Positions 15,844 to 24,238 of a stretch of DNA of 37,216 bases are shown here, one piece after another (positions within the stretch are counted from its first letter, which is position 1; every line of letters begins with the position of its first letter). The notes beneath the pieces were generated by a model. That model had not been told where the DNA came from, ran no database searches, and was given only the letters and a program-made list of their open reading frames with translations. The stretch is taken from contig JBMNOE010000022.1 in the NCBI GenBank assembly GCA_050942895.1, positions 1-37,216 on the forward strand, in the 5' to 3' direction. Position numbers and translations under genes: made by a program. Source of the DNA: JBNRMR01 sp050942895 (lineage in GTDB: Bacteria; Bacillota; Clostridia; Christensenellales; UBA1750).

Positions 15844-17772
15844 GTGAAGCTCAGGGAAAAAACATTGCCGCTGATCCTTGCACTTTTTACAATTTTTATG
15901 AGTCTGCTGCTTTCAGCGTGCGAAAACGAAATACCTGCGGGCATAACAGGCACAACGGCGGAGCCGACCCAAGCCCTTGCGACGGCTTCGCCGGCCTTGC
16001 CCGCGCCCACTTTTTCGCCCTCACCCACGGATGATCAAGGCGATACATCGCCATATATTGATGTGACAATGCTGGGCATCAAGCAGATTTCACAGCGCCA
16101 AAGCGAAAACGATCTTCTGACCCCCGTCTGGCGGGAAAAGACCGGCATAGAAACCAGCCTTGTTTTCATCCCCGAATATATGGACTACGGCGATTATTTA
16201 AGCGAAGCCCTGAGAAATGAAAGCCTGCCGACGGTAATAGCCCTGGAAGACGGCATATTTGATGTGCCGCAAAGATATGCTTTGCTGAAAGATGAAGGCG
16301 TCCTCTGGGAAATTTCCTATGAAATGGTACGGGAGAACATGCCCTTGACGGCGCAGCGTCTTTCCGGCATGGGCCTTTCGCTCAAGGATTGGTATGACGC
16401 AAATATAGACCTCGACGCCGGAGTTTGGCTATATGTGCCAAGCCTGCCCAGCCCGCTTTTTGACGAGAGCCTCAGGCAGACCAGATACGGAATTGATCTC
16501 ACCCATCTGCCCCTTTCATATGTTTGGGTAAGGGATGATATCCTCACCTCCATAAACCCCGGCGCCCTCACCGCTTTGGATGTTTCAGTGCAGGTGGGCA
16601 TAAAAGGCGAAAACTTGCCCATAGAAACCATTCTTGACTGGAACATAAACGATTTTTCATCGCTGACCGGCTATTTTGAAAGCGTGCAGACCCTTTCTCA
16701 GGGCCTCAATTTAAACTTCACGCCGATGAGACCCGTTTACAGCCGCGCCGCCAGCTCCGTCATATGGTCGCTTTTCTCAGCGGGAGGCAGCACCCTAAGC
16801 GGGGATATGCCTGAATTCTCCGCCGATCTTAAGCTCCACTATTCGCAGACGGAAGGCTGGAAAGACTACATACATTGGCTTAACAGCAGCAATAATCTTG
16901 GCTATTTTGGCAGCACTTTTTCAACCACAACAGAAACCGGCATCGGCGAAGCCAGCCATGCGATAATCAACTGGTGGCTCACCCAGGCGTACAGGGCAGC
17001 TTCACCCATAACGGGCATAGAACATGGCTGGAGGCTCTATCCTCTTTTCATCGAAAGCGCACTAAAGGACGATAAGGCCGCTCAGGTTAATATCAGCCTT
17101 CGCACCAAGGGCGCCGTCGGCTTCAACAAAGCGGCTTTGCCGGAGGAACAACTGCCGGCTCTGCTAAAATGGGTGGACTGGAATTACTCGCTGGAAGCGC
17201 AGGAGCTTCGAAGCTGGGGAATCGGCCTTTCCCAGGGCCAGGGTGACAGCCGCAGGTTCACAGAGGAATACTCCGGCGTGATGCAATACATGCTCAGTGC
17301 CACCGACGATCCCCTTGACGGCTGGTATTACGGCCTTGTGAACGCCCGCTCAGGCTCATATGAATACTGGAACCACGAAGTCTACGGCGTCGGCGGCAGC
17401 GATGTTGGCCCAAATGCACCCTTTTACGTTTATCCCCTTGAGGAGCACAGCTTTAACCAGAACTATTATGTGCCTTACATGGTGAAAAAGCATCTGATCA
17501 CCTCTGCCCTTGAAATGCAGTATATAAAGGGCGATTACAGCCCCCAATCTATTGAGCTAATGGAGGAAATCAGCGCGATTTATGAGGATTACAAGGCTGC
17601 CTTCGCCGATGAGGTGACCGAAAGAGCAAATGCCGCTCTTATGGAAGCCATAGTCTGCGCTCCAAAAGATTTTCAAGCAAAATATGCTGAATACCAGCAG
17701 ATATATCTGGCCTCCGGCGCCTATGAGCTTCAAAAGGAACTGGAAAAAGTTTACAACGAGATAATTCACTGA
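15844..17772 (+). CDS. Large extracellular solute-binding lipoprotein without partner permeases
   Basis: A 642-aa lipoprotein with a signal peptide ending in the lipobox LLSAC (Cys26) and a Thr/Pro/Ser-rich linker. The body resembles large LplA-type solute-binding proteins, and its C-terminal 40 residues (FQAKYAEYQQIYLASGAYE) parallel the binding protein at 3763-5313. The start is GTG after AAGGAG. It lies 16 bases after the kinase gene, so it belongs to the GH42/kinase operon. No permease or ATPase follows. It may deliver ligand to permeases encoded elsewhere or act as a surface glycan sensor. At 642 aa it is longer than most members. Confidence 0.75.
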   Translation: MKLREKTLPLILALFTIFMSLLLSACENEIPAGITGTTAEPTQALATASPALPAPTFSPSPTDDQGDTSPYIDVTMLGIKQISQRQSENDLLTPVWREKTGIETSLVFIPEYMDYGDYLSEALRNESLPTVIALEDGIFDVPQRYALLKDEGVLWEISYEMVRENMPLTAQRLSGMGLSLKDWYDANIDLDAGVWLYVPSLPSPLFDESLRQTRYGIDLTHLPLSYVWVRDDILTSINPGALTALDVSVQVGIKGENLPIETILDWNINDFSSLTGYFESVQTLSQGLNLNFTPMRPVYSRAASSVIWSLFSAGGSTLSGDMPEFSADLKLHYSQTEGWKDYIHWLNSSNNLGYFGSTFSTTTETGIGEASHAIINWWLTQAYRAASPITGIEHGWRLYPLFIESALKDDKAAQVNISLRTKGAVGFNKAALPEEQLPALLKWVDWNYSLEAQELRSWGIGLSQGQGDSRRFTEEYSGVMQYMLSATDDPLDGWYYGLVNARSGSYEYWNHEVYGVGGSDVGPNAPFYVYPLEEHSFNQNYYVPYMVKKHLITSALEMQYIKGDYSPQSIELMEEISAIYEDYKAAFADEVTERANAALMEAIVCAPKDFQAKYAEYQQIYLASGAYELQKELEKVYNEIIH

Positions 17773-18010
17773 TAAATTTCTTACATAAGTAAAACATAAA
17801 AGAGAGTTAAATCGCAGATGTTTATTGCCGGCCACGCCGGAAAACCAGGCCTGAACCGTGAATGTTCTCATACAGCTAATGGAAAGCAGGAAATAGGCGG
17901 GAAATATCGAATATATTTATCTATCGGCGAGAATGATGTAGAAAACGAAAAATCAGAAGCAAACCCATGGTCAGCGAAGGGAAGCAGCAAAAAATCCTTG
18001 GAGGTGTGTT

Positions 18011-18610
18011 ATGTCAACAAAAAAAACGATCGGCGGCCGCTTAAACGAAAATTTAACGGAAACTCTGGAGAAAGCCGGGGTAATTTCCGACGTGCACCAC
18101 ATCCTTACCTCCGGAAAACACGCTGTGAAAAGCATTCAGTGTGCGCGCCTGTTTGAAAACCCACCCCTTTGCCGGGATATATTTACCGTTTTAGCCAGGC
18201 AATTCGAGGGCGAGGGCATAGACGTTGTTCTTGGCCCGGCCCTTGGCGGCATCATCCCCGCATATGAGCTTTCGCGGATTCTTGGCGCAAGGAATATTTT
18301 CTGCGAAAGGGAAAACGGCGCCATGAAGCTGCGCAGAGGCTATTACATAAATCCCGGAGAAAAGGTGCTCATCGCCGAGGACGTTATAACCACCGGCGGC
18401 TCGGTGCGCATAACCCTTTCCTTGGTGGAAGAAATGGGCGGCATCCCCGCGGGCATATGCGCCGTGGCTGATCTTTCCTCGGGCAGGGCCTCTTTTGATC
18501 TGCCCATGGCCATCGCTGCGCAGATCGACCTCATCTCATATTCGCAGGAGGAATGCCCCCTTTGCGCAAGCGGAGTGCCGTTGGAGCACAGGGCCAGCCG
18601 GGCCATATAG
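18011..18610 (+). CDS. pyrE: Orotate phosphoribosyltransferase
   Basis: Makes orotidine-5'-phosphate from orotate and PRPP in pyrimidine synthesis (199 aa, normal for the short Firmicute/archaeal-type enzyme). The PRPP-binding loop VLIAEDVITTGGSV is at residues 119-132, and the flexible basic segment MKLRRGYYINPGEK precedes it. The ATG follows TTGGAGGTG. About 240 bases separate it from the binding-protein gene. I see no terminator, PyrR-type attenuator or recognisable riboswitch there, and no other pyr gene is nearby. Confidence 0.93.
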   Translation: MSTKKTIGGRLNENLTETLEKAGVISDVHHILTSGKHAVKSIQCARLFENPPLCRDIFTVLARQFEGEGIDVVLGPALGGIIPAYELSRILGARNIFCERENGAMKLRRGYYINPGEKVLIAEDVITTGGSVRITLSLVEEMGGIPAGICAVADLSSGRASFDLPMAIAAQIDLISYSQEECPLCASGVPLEHRASRAI

Positions 18611-18668
18611 ACTTCTGTCGAAAGCGGAATTAATGGCGGTTTGAATGCTTGTTTTGCAATCGTTTATA

Positions 18669-18697
18669 TTGAAAATAGGGCTTTTTTGTGATATATT
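18669..18697 (+). promoter_or_regulatory. Candidate promoter of the PfkB kinase-hom genes
   Basis: TTGAAA (18669-18674), a 17-base spacer and TATATT (18692-18697), some 50 bases before the kinase ATG. The transcript would begin at the hairpin at 18707. Confidence 0.5.
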
Positions 18698-18706
18698 TAA
18701 AAAAGG

Positions 18707-18736
18707 CGTGGCACAAGTCGCCACGTCTCTTTTATT
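18707..18736 (+). terminator. Hairpin CGTGGC/GCCACG with T-rich tail
   Basis: The arms 18707-18712 and 18720-18725 are followed by TCTCTTTTATT. It can end pyrE transcription. If the promoter at 18669 is used, it instead forms a hairpin at the extreme 5' end of the kinase mRNA. The stem is short and the T-run is interrupted, so leakiness is likely. Confidence 0.5.
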
Positions 18737-18748
18737 GGAGTGATTTTT

Positions 18749-19690
18749 ATGGTGGCCTCCGTATGCATGAACCCAAGCATCGACAGGACTCTTTATCTGG
18801 ACAGCTTCGCCCTGGGCGGCACTAATCGCGCTCTGAAAGCTGTCGATCATCCCGGCGGAAAGGGCATAAACACTGCCATCGCCTGCCGCAGACTGGGGCT
18901 TAAGTCCGCCCTTTACGGCTATCTGTATGAGGACCATCGCAAGGTCATAATGGATGCCCTTGAAAAGGAAAGCGTGCAGGTGCGCTGCGATATCCGCCAA
19001 GGCCGCTCCCGCCTGAACATGAAGATTCTTGTTAAGGACAGGGGCGATATCACCGAGGTGAACGAGATGGGCGCCCATGTTCCCGCCGATGAAGCCGACG
19101 CCATCGCCGCCAGGATAATAAAAGACTCTCCCGGCTTTGAAATGCTGCTTTTGACGGGCTCGCTGCCCCCCGGCTGCCCTGATGACTTTTATGAAAAGAT
19201 AGCGAAAAACAGCGCTGCACCAGTCATATTGGACACTACCGGCGAGGCCCTGCGCCTGGGCATACGCTCCGGCAACATACATCTTATAAAGCCCAATCTT
19301 TCGGAATTGGAATCACTTGTGGGAAGAAAGCTTTTTTCACTGAGGGATATAAAGCAGGGTGCAATGGAATGCGCGGGGATGGGCGTAAAATATGTGGTTG
19401 TTTCGATGGGCAAAAAGGGCGCTGTGATGACCGACGGCAAGGACTGCTTCCACTGCCCTGCGATACCCGTTAAGGTGGGTTCGACCGTCGGCGCGGGGGA
19501 CTGTATGGTGGCGGGAATAACCTATTCGCTAACCCGCATGGATGACGACCTTAAAACCACCCTTAAGCGCGCGGTGGCCGCCGGCACGGCAGGCACTGTC
19601 ACCGAAGGCACTGATCTTCTTTACATGGACGATTTTAATTTTTTCTTTAATGAGATCAAGAACACAAAAATTACAGATATGAGGGACTGA
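18749..19690 (+). CDS. PfkB-family sugar-phosphate kinase, 1-phosphofructokinase/LacC type
   Basis: A 313-aa ribokinase-fold enzyme. The start region MNPSIDRTLYLD and PGGKGINTA are those of FruK and tagatose-6-phosphate kinase, and GSLPPGCPDDFY and the catalytic GAGDCMVAG near the C-terminus complete the family pattern. The ATG at 18749 is preferred because the GGAG site covers an upstream GTG. It sits two bases upstream of homoserine dehydrogenase and no PTS or other sugar gene is adjacent. Context therefore does not confirm fructose-1-phosphate or tagatose-6-phosphate as substrate, and an unusual substrate is open. Confidence 0.85.
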   Translation: MVASVCMNPSIDRTLYLDSFALGGTNRALKAVDHPGGKGINTAIACRRLGLKSALYGYLYEDHRKVIMDALEKESVQVRCDIRQGRSRLNMKILVKDRGDITEVNEMGAHVPADEADAIAARIIKDSPGFEMLLLTGSLPPGCPDDFYEKIAKNSAAPVILDTTGEALRLGIRSGNIHLIKPNLSELESLVGRKLFSLRDIKQGAMECAGMGVKYVVVSMGKKGAVMTDGKDCFHCPAIPVKVGSTVGAGDCMVAGITYSLTRMDDDLKTTLKRAVAAGTAGTVTEGTDLLYMDDFNFFFNEIKNTKITDMRD

Positions 19691-19692
19691 GG

Positions 19693-20919
19693 ATGGCAAA
19701 TATAGGCATATTGGGACATGGAGTCGTGGGCTCGGGGGTGGCTGAGGTGCTTTTGCGCAATGGCGAAGTTATCAGCGCGCGCCTTGGCGAGGACGCAAGG
19801 CTCAAAAGAATCTGCGACCTGAGAGACTTCGACGTTAAATATTCCTCCCTGTTCACAAAAGATTATAAAGTTGTGACTCAGGGCGAGGATATAGATATAG
19901 TTGTGGAGTGCATGGGCGGCGTTAAGCCTGCATTTGAATTCGTCAGCGATGCCCTTAACCACAGCAAGCATGTCGTCACCTCCAACAAGGAGCTTATCGC
20001 CACCCGGGGCACGGAACTTTTGAAGCTGGCTGCCCAAAATAATGTGAACCTTATGTACGAAGCTTCCGTTGGCGGCGGTATCCCCATAATAAACCCGATG
20101 CGCCAATGTCTTTGCGCTAATAATATCCAGAGGGTTTCCGGCATTTTAAACGGCACCACCAATTACATTCTCACCAAGATGAGGGATGGCTACACCTCCT
20201 TTGAAGCTTCGCTGAAAGAAGCCATGGAGCTGGGCTACGCCGAAGCCGATCCCTCCGCCGATGTGAAGGGCTGGGATGCCCGCCGGAAAATTTGCATTCT
20301 TTCACATGTTGCCTTCGGGGCGGAGCTGGACGACAGTCTCATTATGAGCGAGGGCATTGAGGACATCACCCGTGAGGACATGCTGTACGCCAAAAAGCTG
20401 GGCGGTGCCATCAAGCTGCTGGCTGTTGCGGAAAAAAAGGGCGGCGAGTATTATGCCTATGTGGCCCCGACGATCATCCCTCTGGGCCATATGATCGCCT
20501 CTGTGGAAGGTGTGTTTAACGCGGTTTCAGTCATCGGCGACATGGTGGGCGAAGTCATGTTCTATGGCCCCGGCGCCGGTTCTTTGCCCACCGCCAGCGC
20601 CGTCTGCGCCGATATCATGGACTGCATCCGCCACAAAAGCGGCCTTAAGCGCTCCGATATCAATGTTCTGAGCGTCAAAGCAGTGGATGCGGGCCTTGCC
20701 GTGGCCAGGCTGTTCATCCGTATAAGCGGCGAATGGGGCGGGCTTGAGGAGCGTTATATCAAAAACCGCTTCCCCGGCGTCGAGATCATCCGCCTTTACG
20801 AAAAACCGGATGAGTTTGCTTTTTTAACAAAGGAAGCAAGCTACGGTGAGCTTAAGGCCCTGGTGGATGATGTCAATAAAAATGTACGGGTTCTTCAGAG
20901 CCTAAGGGTATCATATTAA
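19693..20919 (+). CDS. hom: Homoserine dehydrogenase
   Basis: NAD(P)-dependent reduction of aspartate semialdehyde to homoserine, for threonine and methionine synthesis (408 aa). The nucleotide-binding motif GILGHGVVGSG is at residues 5-15, TSNKELIA contains Lys99, GTTNYIL is near 153-159, and the signature SADVKGWDARRKI is near 193-205. The C-terminal 80 residues look like an ACT regulatory domain, so threonine feedback is likely. The start overlaps GAGGGACTGAGG at the end of the kinase gene, indicating coupled translation. No thrB, thrC or aspartokinase gene is in the window. Confidence 0.94.
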   Translation: MANIGILGHGVVGSGVAEVLLRNGEVISARLGEDARLKRICDLRDFDVKYSSLFTKDYKVVTQGEDIDIVVECMGGVKPAFEFVSDALNHSKHVVTSNKELIATRGTELLKLAAQNNVNLMYEASVGGGIPIINPMRQCLCANNIQRVSGILNGTTNYILTKMRDGYTSFEASLKEAMELGYAEADPSADVKGWDARRKICILSHVAFGAELDDSLIMSEGIEDITREDMLYAKKLGGAIKLLAVAEKKGGEYYAYVAPTIIPLGHMIASVEGVFNAVSVIGDMVGEVMFYGPGAGSLPTASAVCADIMDCIRHKSGLKRSDINVLSVKAVDAGLAVARLFIRISGEWGGLEERYIKNRFPGVEIIRLYEKPDEFAFLTKEASYGELKALVDDVNKNVRVLQSLRVSY

Positions 20920-20950
20920 ATTGAAACGAAGGGAAGCGAAGGGAAAAACG

Positions 20951-22279
20951 ATGAAAAAGACGCTCCGTATAGCCAAAAAAATGGCCGTTCTCGCTTTGGC
21001 GCTGGTGATGGCGCTGGGCCTTTTCGGCTGCAAAAAATCGGACCCGATGCCACCGCAGGACATGCAGCAGCTCGCTTTAAACGTGGTTGACCTCCTCTGC
21101 GAAGCCAAGATTGAGGAGGCTTACGGCGCCACAACCGCCAGCCTGCAATATATATTGCGCTACGATAATTTTGAGATGACCTGGATCGGCGGGGTTCGCC
21201 ATTGCGGGCGGCTTAAGTCAAACCTGGGCGTCGTGCTTGAGCGCTGGGACAGCCCGGAGGTCTACGTGGTTGATGTGGGCGTGGACTTCACCGACATCGG
21301 CGCCATTGTGCGCTTTTTGTTCAACGAATACGGCGAGATGACCATGATGTCCGTCTTCACCCATGATTTTCATGACGACACTCCCCTGCCTGAGGGAGCA
21401 AGTGAGAAGGACATCCTCATAACCACTCAGGACGGCCTTGAGGTCCACGGAAAGATTACATTCCCCGCCGGCACAGACGGTGCTGTTCCCGCGGCTGTGC
21501 TGGTTCCGGGCTCCGGCGCTGTTGATATGGACTGCCCTTACGGCAACATAAAGATAATGCGCGATATTGCCTACGGCCTTGCCGAGCAGGGCATCGCATC
21601 CATCCGTCTTAACAAGCGCACATATGAAACGACCCAGGTATTATCCCTCACATACAGCTTTGACATCGAATATCTACAGGACTATTCAGTCGCCTATGAG
21701 CTGCTGATGGCCGAGCCGGCAGTGGACTCCGACAAAATCTTCCTGCTGGGGCATTCCCAGGGATCGCTTGTGATTCCAATGCTGGACAGTCAGCTTGACA
21801 GCGCCGGCTTACTGGTGCTGGCAGGCACAGACAGATATCTCTGGGAGCTGATCTACGACCAGAACGTGCAATATCTCAACTTTAACCCAAATATCGATAG
21901 CCTTAACGCCCTTAACACCGAAAAGTCAAAGGCTGAAAAGCTTAAGGATCAGGCGGCGATGGAGTCCCAGCAGAACAGCCTTTACGGCACCAACTCATAT
22001 TATTACTGGTACGATGTCCACAACAAGGTGGATATCACCCAGATAACGAAGCCGGTGATGATCCTGCGGGGGCTGGATGACTACATGACCTATAATACCG
22101 ACTGGGATTCGCTGCTTAAAGGCTATGAAAACGCACAGCTTACCGCCAAGGAGTATGAGGGGCTGAGCCATGTTTTCGCACCCTCCGCCGGAATGAACGA
22201 TACTTCGGATTATTATGTGGATGCACATGTGAGCCAGGAAGTGATCGACGACATCGCCCGGTTCATACTTGAGAACTGA
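20951..22279 (+). CDS. Alpha/beta-hydrolase lipoprotein with N-terminal DUF3887-like domain
   Basis: A 442-aa surface lipoprotein: the signal ends with lipobox GLFGC, followed by a roughly 100-residue DUF3887-like domain (LALNVVDLLCEAKIEEAY onward) and a serine-hydrolase domain. The hydrolase part has the oxyanion-type LVPGSGAVDMD, nucleophile elbow GHSQGS, acid in ILRGLDDYMT and histidine in LSHVF. The family hydrolyses esters or peptides outside the cell; the substrate is unknown. The ORF extends 30 bases upstream to a TTG, but the ATG at 20951 follows GAAGGGA and starts a proper signal peptide. Confidence 0.85.
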   Translation: MKKTLRIAKKMAVLALALVMALGLFGCKKSDPMPPQDMQQLALNVVDLLCEAKIEEAYGATTASLQYILRYDNFEMTWIGGVRHCGRLKSNLGVVLERWDSPEVYVVDVGVDFTDIGAIVRFLFNEYGEMTMMSVFTHDFHDDTPLPEGASEKDILITTQDGLEVHGKITFPAGTDGAVPAAVLVPGSGAVDMDCPYGNIKIMRDIAYGLAEQGIASIRLNKRTYETTQVLSLTYSFDIEYLQDYSVAYELLMAEPAVDSDKIFLLGHSQGSLVIPMLDSQLDSAGLLVLAGTDRYLWELIYDQNVQYLNFNPNIDSLNALNTEKSKAEKLKDQAAMESQQNSLYGTNSYYYWYDVHNKVDITQITKPVMILRGLDDYMTYNTDWDSLLKGYENAQLTAKEYEGLSHVFAPSAGMNDTSDYYVDAHVSQEVIDDIARFILEN

Positions 22280-22797
22280 TATCTGATGATTGCCAAAAAG
22301 GAATTGGGCGCCCGGATGTCTTTTGGGTGGGCTGCGTCGACTATGCGGAGGATCCGAGCGGCGAATCCGACATCAATGCAACCCTTATGCGCTACCGCAA
22401 GGAGCTCATCGGCGTCATAAAACGGGAACTGATAAACCCCGACTGGAGCGCGTCTATTTCGATCAACTACAGCGGTGGAAATAAGCCCCGGGGGATCATG
22501 TTCGCCCAGGAAACATACTCAAAGGAGCAGGATGAGCGGTACAATCTGTTCACTCAGCCGGGCGGGCTGTGGCTGCGCATTCGCAACGGTAAGGCTGCTG
22601 CCGCATTGCTGGGAAAGGAAAGCGCCCCTCCATACGAGTACTTTTCATAGGCGAAAATACTTCAAAGGGCCGCGAAAGAGAACGGATATTCTGAAAACCC
22701 CGATATCCATGTGCAGGCGGAGTATGCCTGCCATGCGGAGTATAATAGCCCGCCCGCCACAACTTACGCATATATCCCCATCATAAGAGCAAAATAA
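22280..22797 (+). pseudogene. Decayed gene fragment: GyrI-like/AraC effector-binding domain
   Basis: One reading frame runs from directly after the hydrolase stop to TAA at 22795-22797, broken by a single TAG at 22648-22650. Both sides read as protein: VGCVDYAEDPSGESDIN, KPRGIMFAQETYSKEQDER and LFTQPGGLWLRIRN before the stop, AKILQRAAKENGY and TYAYIPI after it. The last motif is the usual end of effector-binding domains attached to AraC or MerR regulators. There is no start codon with a binding site and no DNA-binding domain, so it is a truncated remnant. The neighbouring AraC gene has a domain of the same family. Confidence 0.65.
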
Positions 22798-22803
22798 AAA
22801 AGC

Positions 22804-22836
22804 AAAAGCGGCGAGGATTTTTACCCCGCCGTTTTT
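22804..22836. terminator. Bidirectional intrinsic terminator
   Basis: Stem CGGCG-GG/CC-CGCCG with a seven-base loop, with A-rich sequence on the left and TTTTT on the right. It separates the remnant on the plus strand from the convergent AraC gene. Confidence 0.85.
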
Positions 22837-22856
22837 ATTATTTTGATATGCTGAAG

Positions 22857-23711
22857 CTATGTTTTTTTCTTCTCGATGGGAATCCAGATCTCCACGATGG
22901 AGCCTGCTTCGCTTCCTTTAAAGCGTTCGTCATAATACTCCACGCAATAATGCGCATCTCCAAGGAGCCGTTCGCAGTAGCCCTTCTCGTTCGTTTGAAG
23001 CCATTCGTCCATCGCATTGTTTTCACTCTCGTAGCCATTTGAAACAAATACATCAAATGAAGCATAGCGCCCCGCCGGAAGGCTGAATATTGTATAAGCA
23101 TCATCTACCCTATCATCAGGAACAGCCAGCCCCACGTGCACAGTGCAATTGCTGCCATGATAAACCCTTATTTCGTAACCGTTCCCTGAAAGCTTCCGGG
23201 CAAGCGGCTTCTCTTGCGCCAGTTTTTCAAAGGCGTTCCACACAGCCCGGGTATCGCTACCATCACCTGAAACCCCTGCAATGACCAGTGAATCACGCTT
23301 TATAATGTTCGGATTCAAAACAACACCTCCTTTCAATCTGTTGGCAAATTTAATAATCATCTCATCCACGGTTATCACCTCGGGCGTAAAGCCCTGCCTG
23401 CGGTATTCCCTCGGCGGCAAGCCGCAAGCTTTTGTAAAGGCTCTGGAAAAAGACTGTGGCGAGCTATAACCGCATTCAAAGCCAATATCAATGATTGGTT
23501 TTCCGGTTTGACAAAGCATAATACAGGCCCGTGCGATCCTGCGCTCTCTAACATATTCTGCCATAGTTCTCCCGGCCACTATGGAAAACACTCTGTGAAA
23601 ATAGAAGGTGGAAAAGTGAAAGCGCTTTGCGACGGATTCGAGATTGATCGACTCATCTAAATGTTCATCAATGTATTCAAGAGCCTTTTTTATCATATTA
23701 AAATTACTCAA
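22857..23711 (-). CDS. AraC-family transcriptional regulator with effector-binding domain
   Basis: A 284-aa regulator. Residues 8-105 form the two AraC helix-turn-helix motifs (LESVAKRFHFSTFYFHRVF and IIDIGFECGYSSPQSFSRAF). Residues 125-284 form a GyrI-like effector-binding domain ending in VEIWIPI. Such proteins (Rob/SoxS-like architecture) bind small hydrophobic or cationic compounds. The start is TTG with GAGGTGAAG just upstream; the ATG at codon 6 is the alternative but is too far from that site. Targets are unknown and no efflux gene is adjacent. Confidence 0.88.
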   Translation of the reverse strand: MSNFNMIKKALEYIDEHLDESINLESVAKRFHFSTFYFHRVFSIVAGRTMAEYVRERRIARACIMLCQTGKPIIDIGFECGYSSPQSFSRAFTKACGLPPREYRRQGFTPEVITVDEMIIKFANRLKGGVVLNPNIIKRDSLVIAGVSGDGSDTRAVWNAFEKLAQEKPLARKLSGNGYEIRVYHGSNCTVHVGLAVPDDRVDDAYTIFSLPAGRYASFDVFVSNGYESENNAMDEWLQTNEKGYCERLLGDAHYCVEYYDERFKGSEAGSIVEIWIPIEKKKT

Positions 23712-23749
23712 TCTTCACCTCTTCCATCTTCTGTTTTCTGCTTAGGGGC

Positions 23750-23755
23750 AGTATA
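23750..23755 (-). promoter_or_regulatory. Candidate -10 box of the AraC gene
   Basis: TATACT on the minus strand, 39 bases before the TTG start. A TTAAGA 19 bases further upstream could be a weak -35 element. Confidence 0.35.
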
Positions 23756-23855
23756 ACAAACATAATGCTTTTTATCTTAACAAATCTTGCGCACATACAT
23801 ATTACGCGGCAATATGGAGAAGTTATGATGCTTGCAGTTCATCGATATCTTGTAA

Positions 23856-24082
23856 TCATTTTGCTCTTGCGAACCTTTGCACCCGCCATAGCCTTGCTGG
23901 CCGCATGGAAGGGTAGTTCTTATACGCCATATAGGTGAGGTGCCGCCTTTTAAGTGATATTAAGTGATAGGCCTTTATCCGCAGGGCATCCTTTTGAGGG
24001 GCGGCAAGTTCGATAATGATCAGCTCTGCGGCTTCATCATACAGTTGCCGTCGGTAAATTTAAACTGCACAGTCTCCGTCAT
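23856..24082 (-). pseudogene. Possible remnant of a small gene
   Basis: A short frame opens with ATG at 24082 (MTETVQFKFTDGN). After a one-base shift it continues as LYDEAAELIIIELAAPQKDA and on to a stop at 23856, about 75 residues in total. The composition looks protein-like, with GCC/GAA/CTG-rich codons as in neighbouring genes, but no family is recognised and no ribosome binding site is clear. Confidence 0.25.
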
Positions 24083-24153
24083 TTTTCTGTCATTTTTCCG
24101 CCAATAAACGATGCATTAAAAAATGCTGCCAAAAACCGATGAAAAGACAACAT

Positions 24154-24183
24154 TTGCGAAGGAAATGAGAAAAAATGTAGAAT
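24154..24183 (+). promoter_or_regulatory. Candidate promoter of the small membrane-protein gene
   Basis: TTGCGA (24154-24159), an 18-base spacer and TAGAAT (24178-24183), about 55 bases before the ATG. A/T-rich sequence just downstream could hold another -10 box. Confidence 0.35.
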
Positions 24184-24238
24184 ATATATTATATTATAAC
24201 ATAAATGGCAACTGATTAATGTTGAAAAGGAGAATGAC

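Larger units (their letters stand above)
23712..24238. other. 527-base stretch without an intact gene
   Basis: Besides the two candidate promoters and a possible frameshifted remnant on the minus strand (23856-24082), I see nothing defined here. The right part is A/T-rich and leads into the gene at 24239. Confidence 0.6.

Noticed and set aside
17773..18010. Riboswitch or PyrR attenuator before pyrE
   Set aside because: No recognised motif, no terminator with T-run and no pyr operon context.
17818..18156. 112-residue plus-strand ORF before pyrE
   Set aside because: It runs into pyrE in another frame, has low-complexity basic composition and no family likeness.
18536..19282. 248-residue minus-strand ORF across the PfkB kinase gene
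   Set aside because: Shadow of the kinase coding sequence; the sense strand has clear family motifs.
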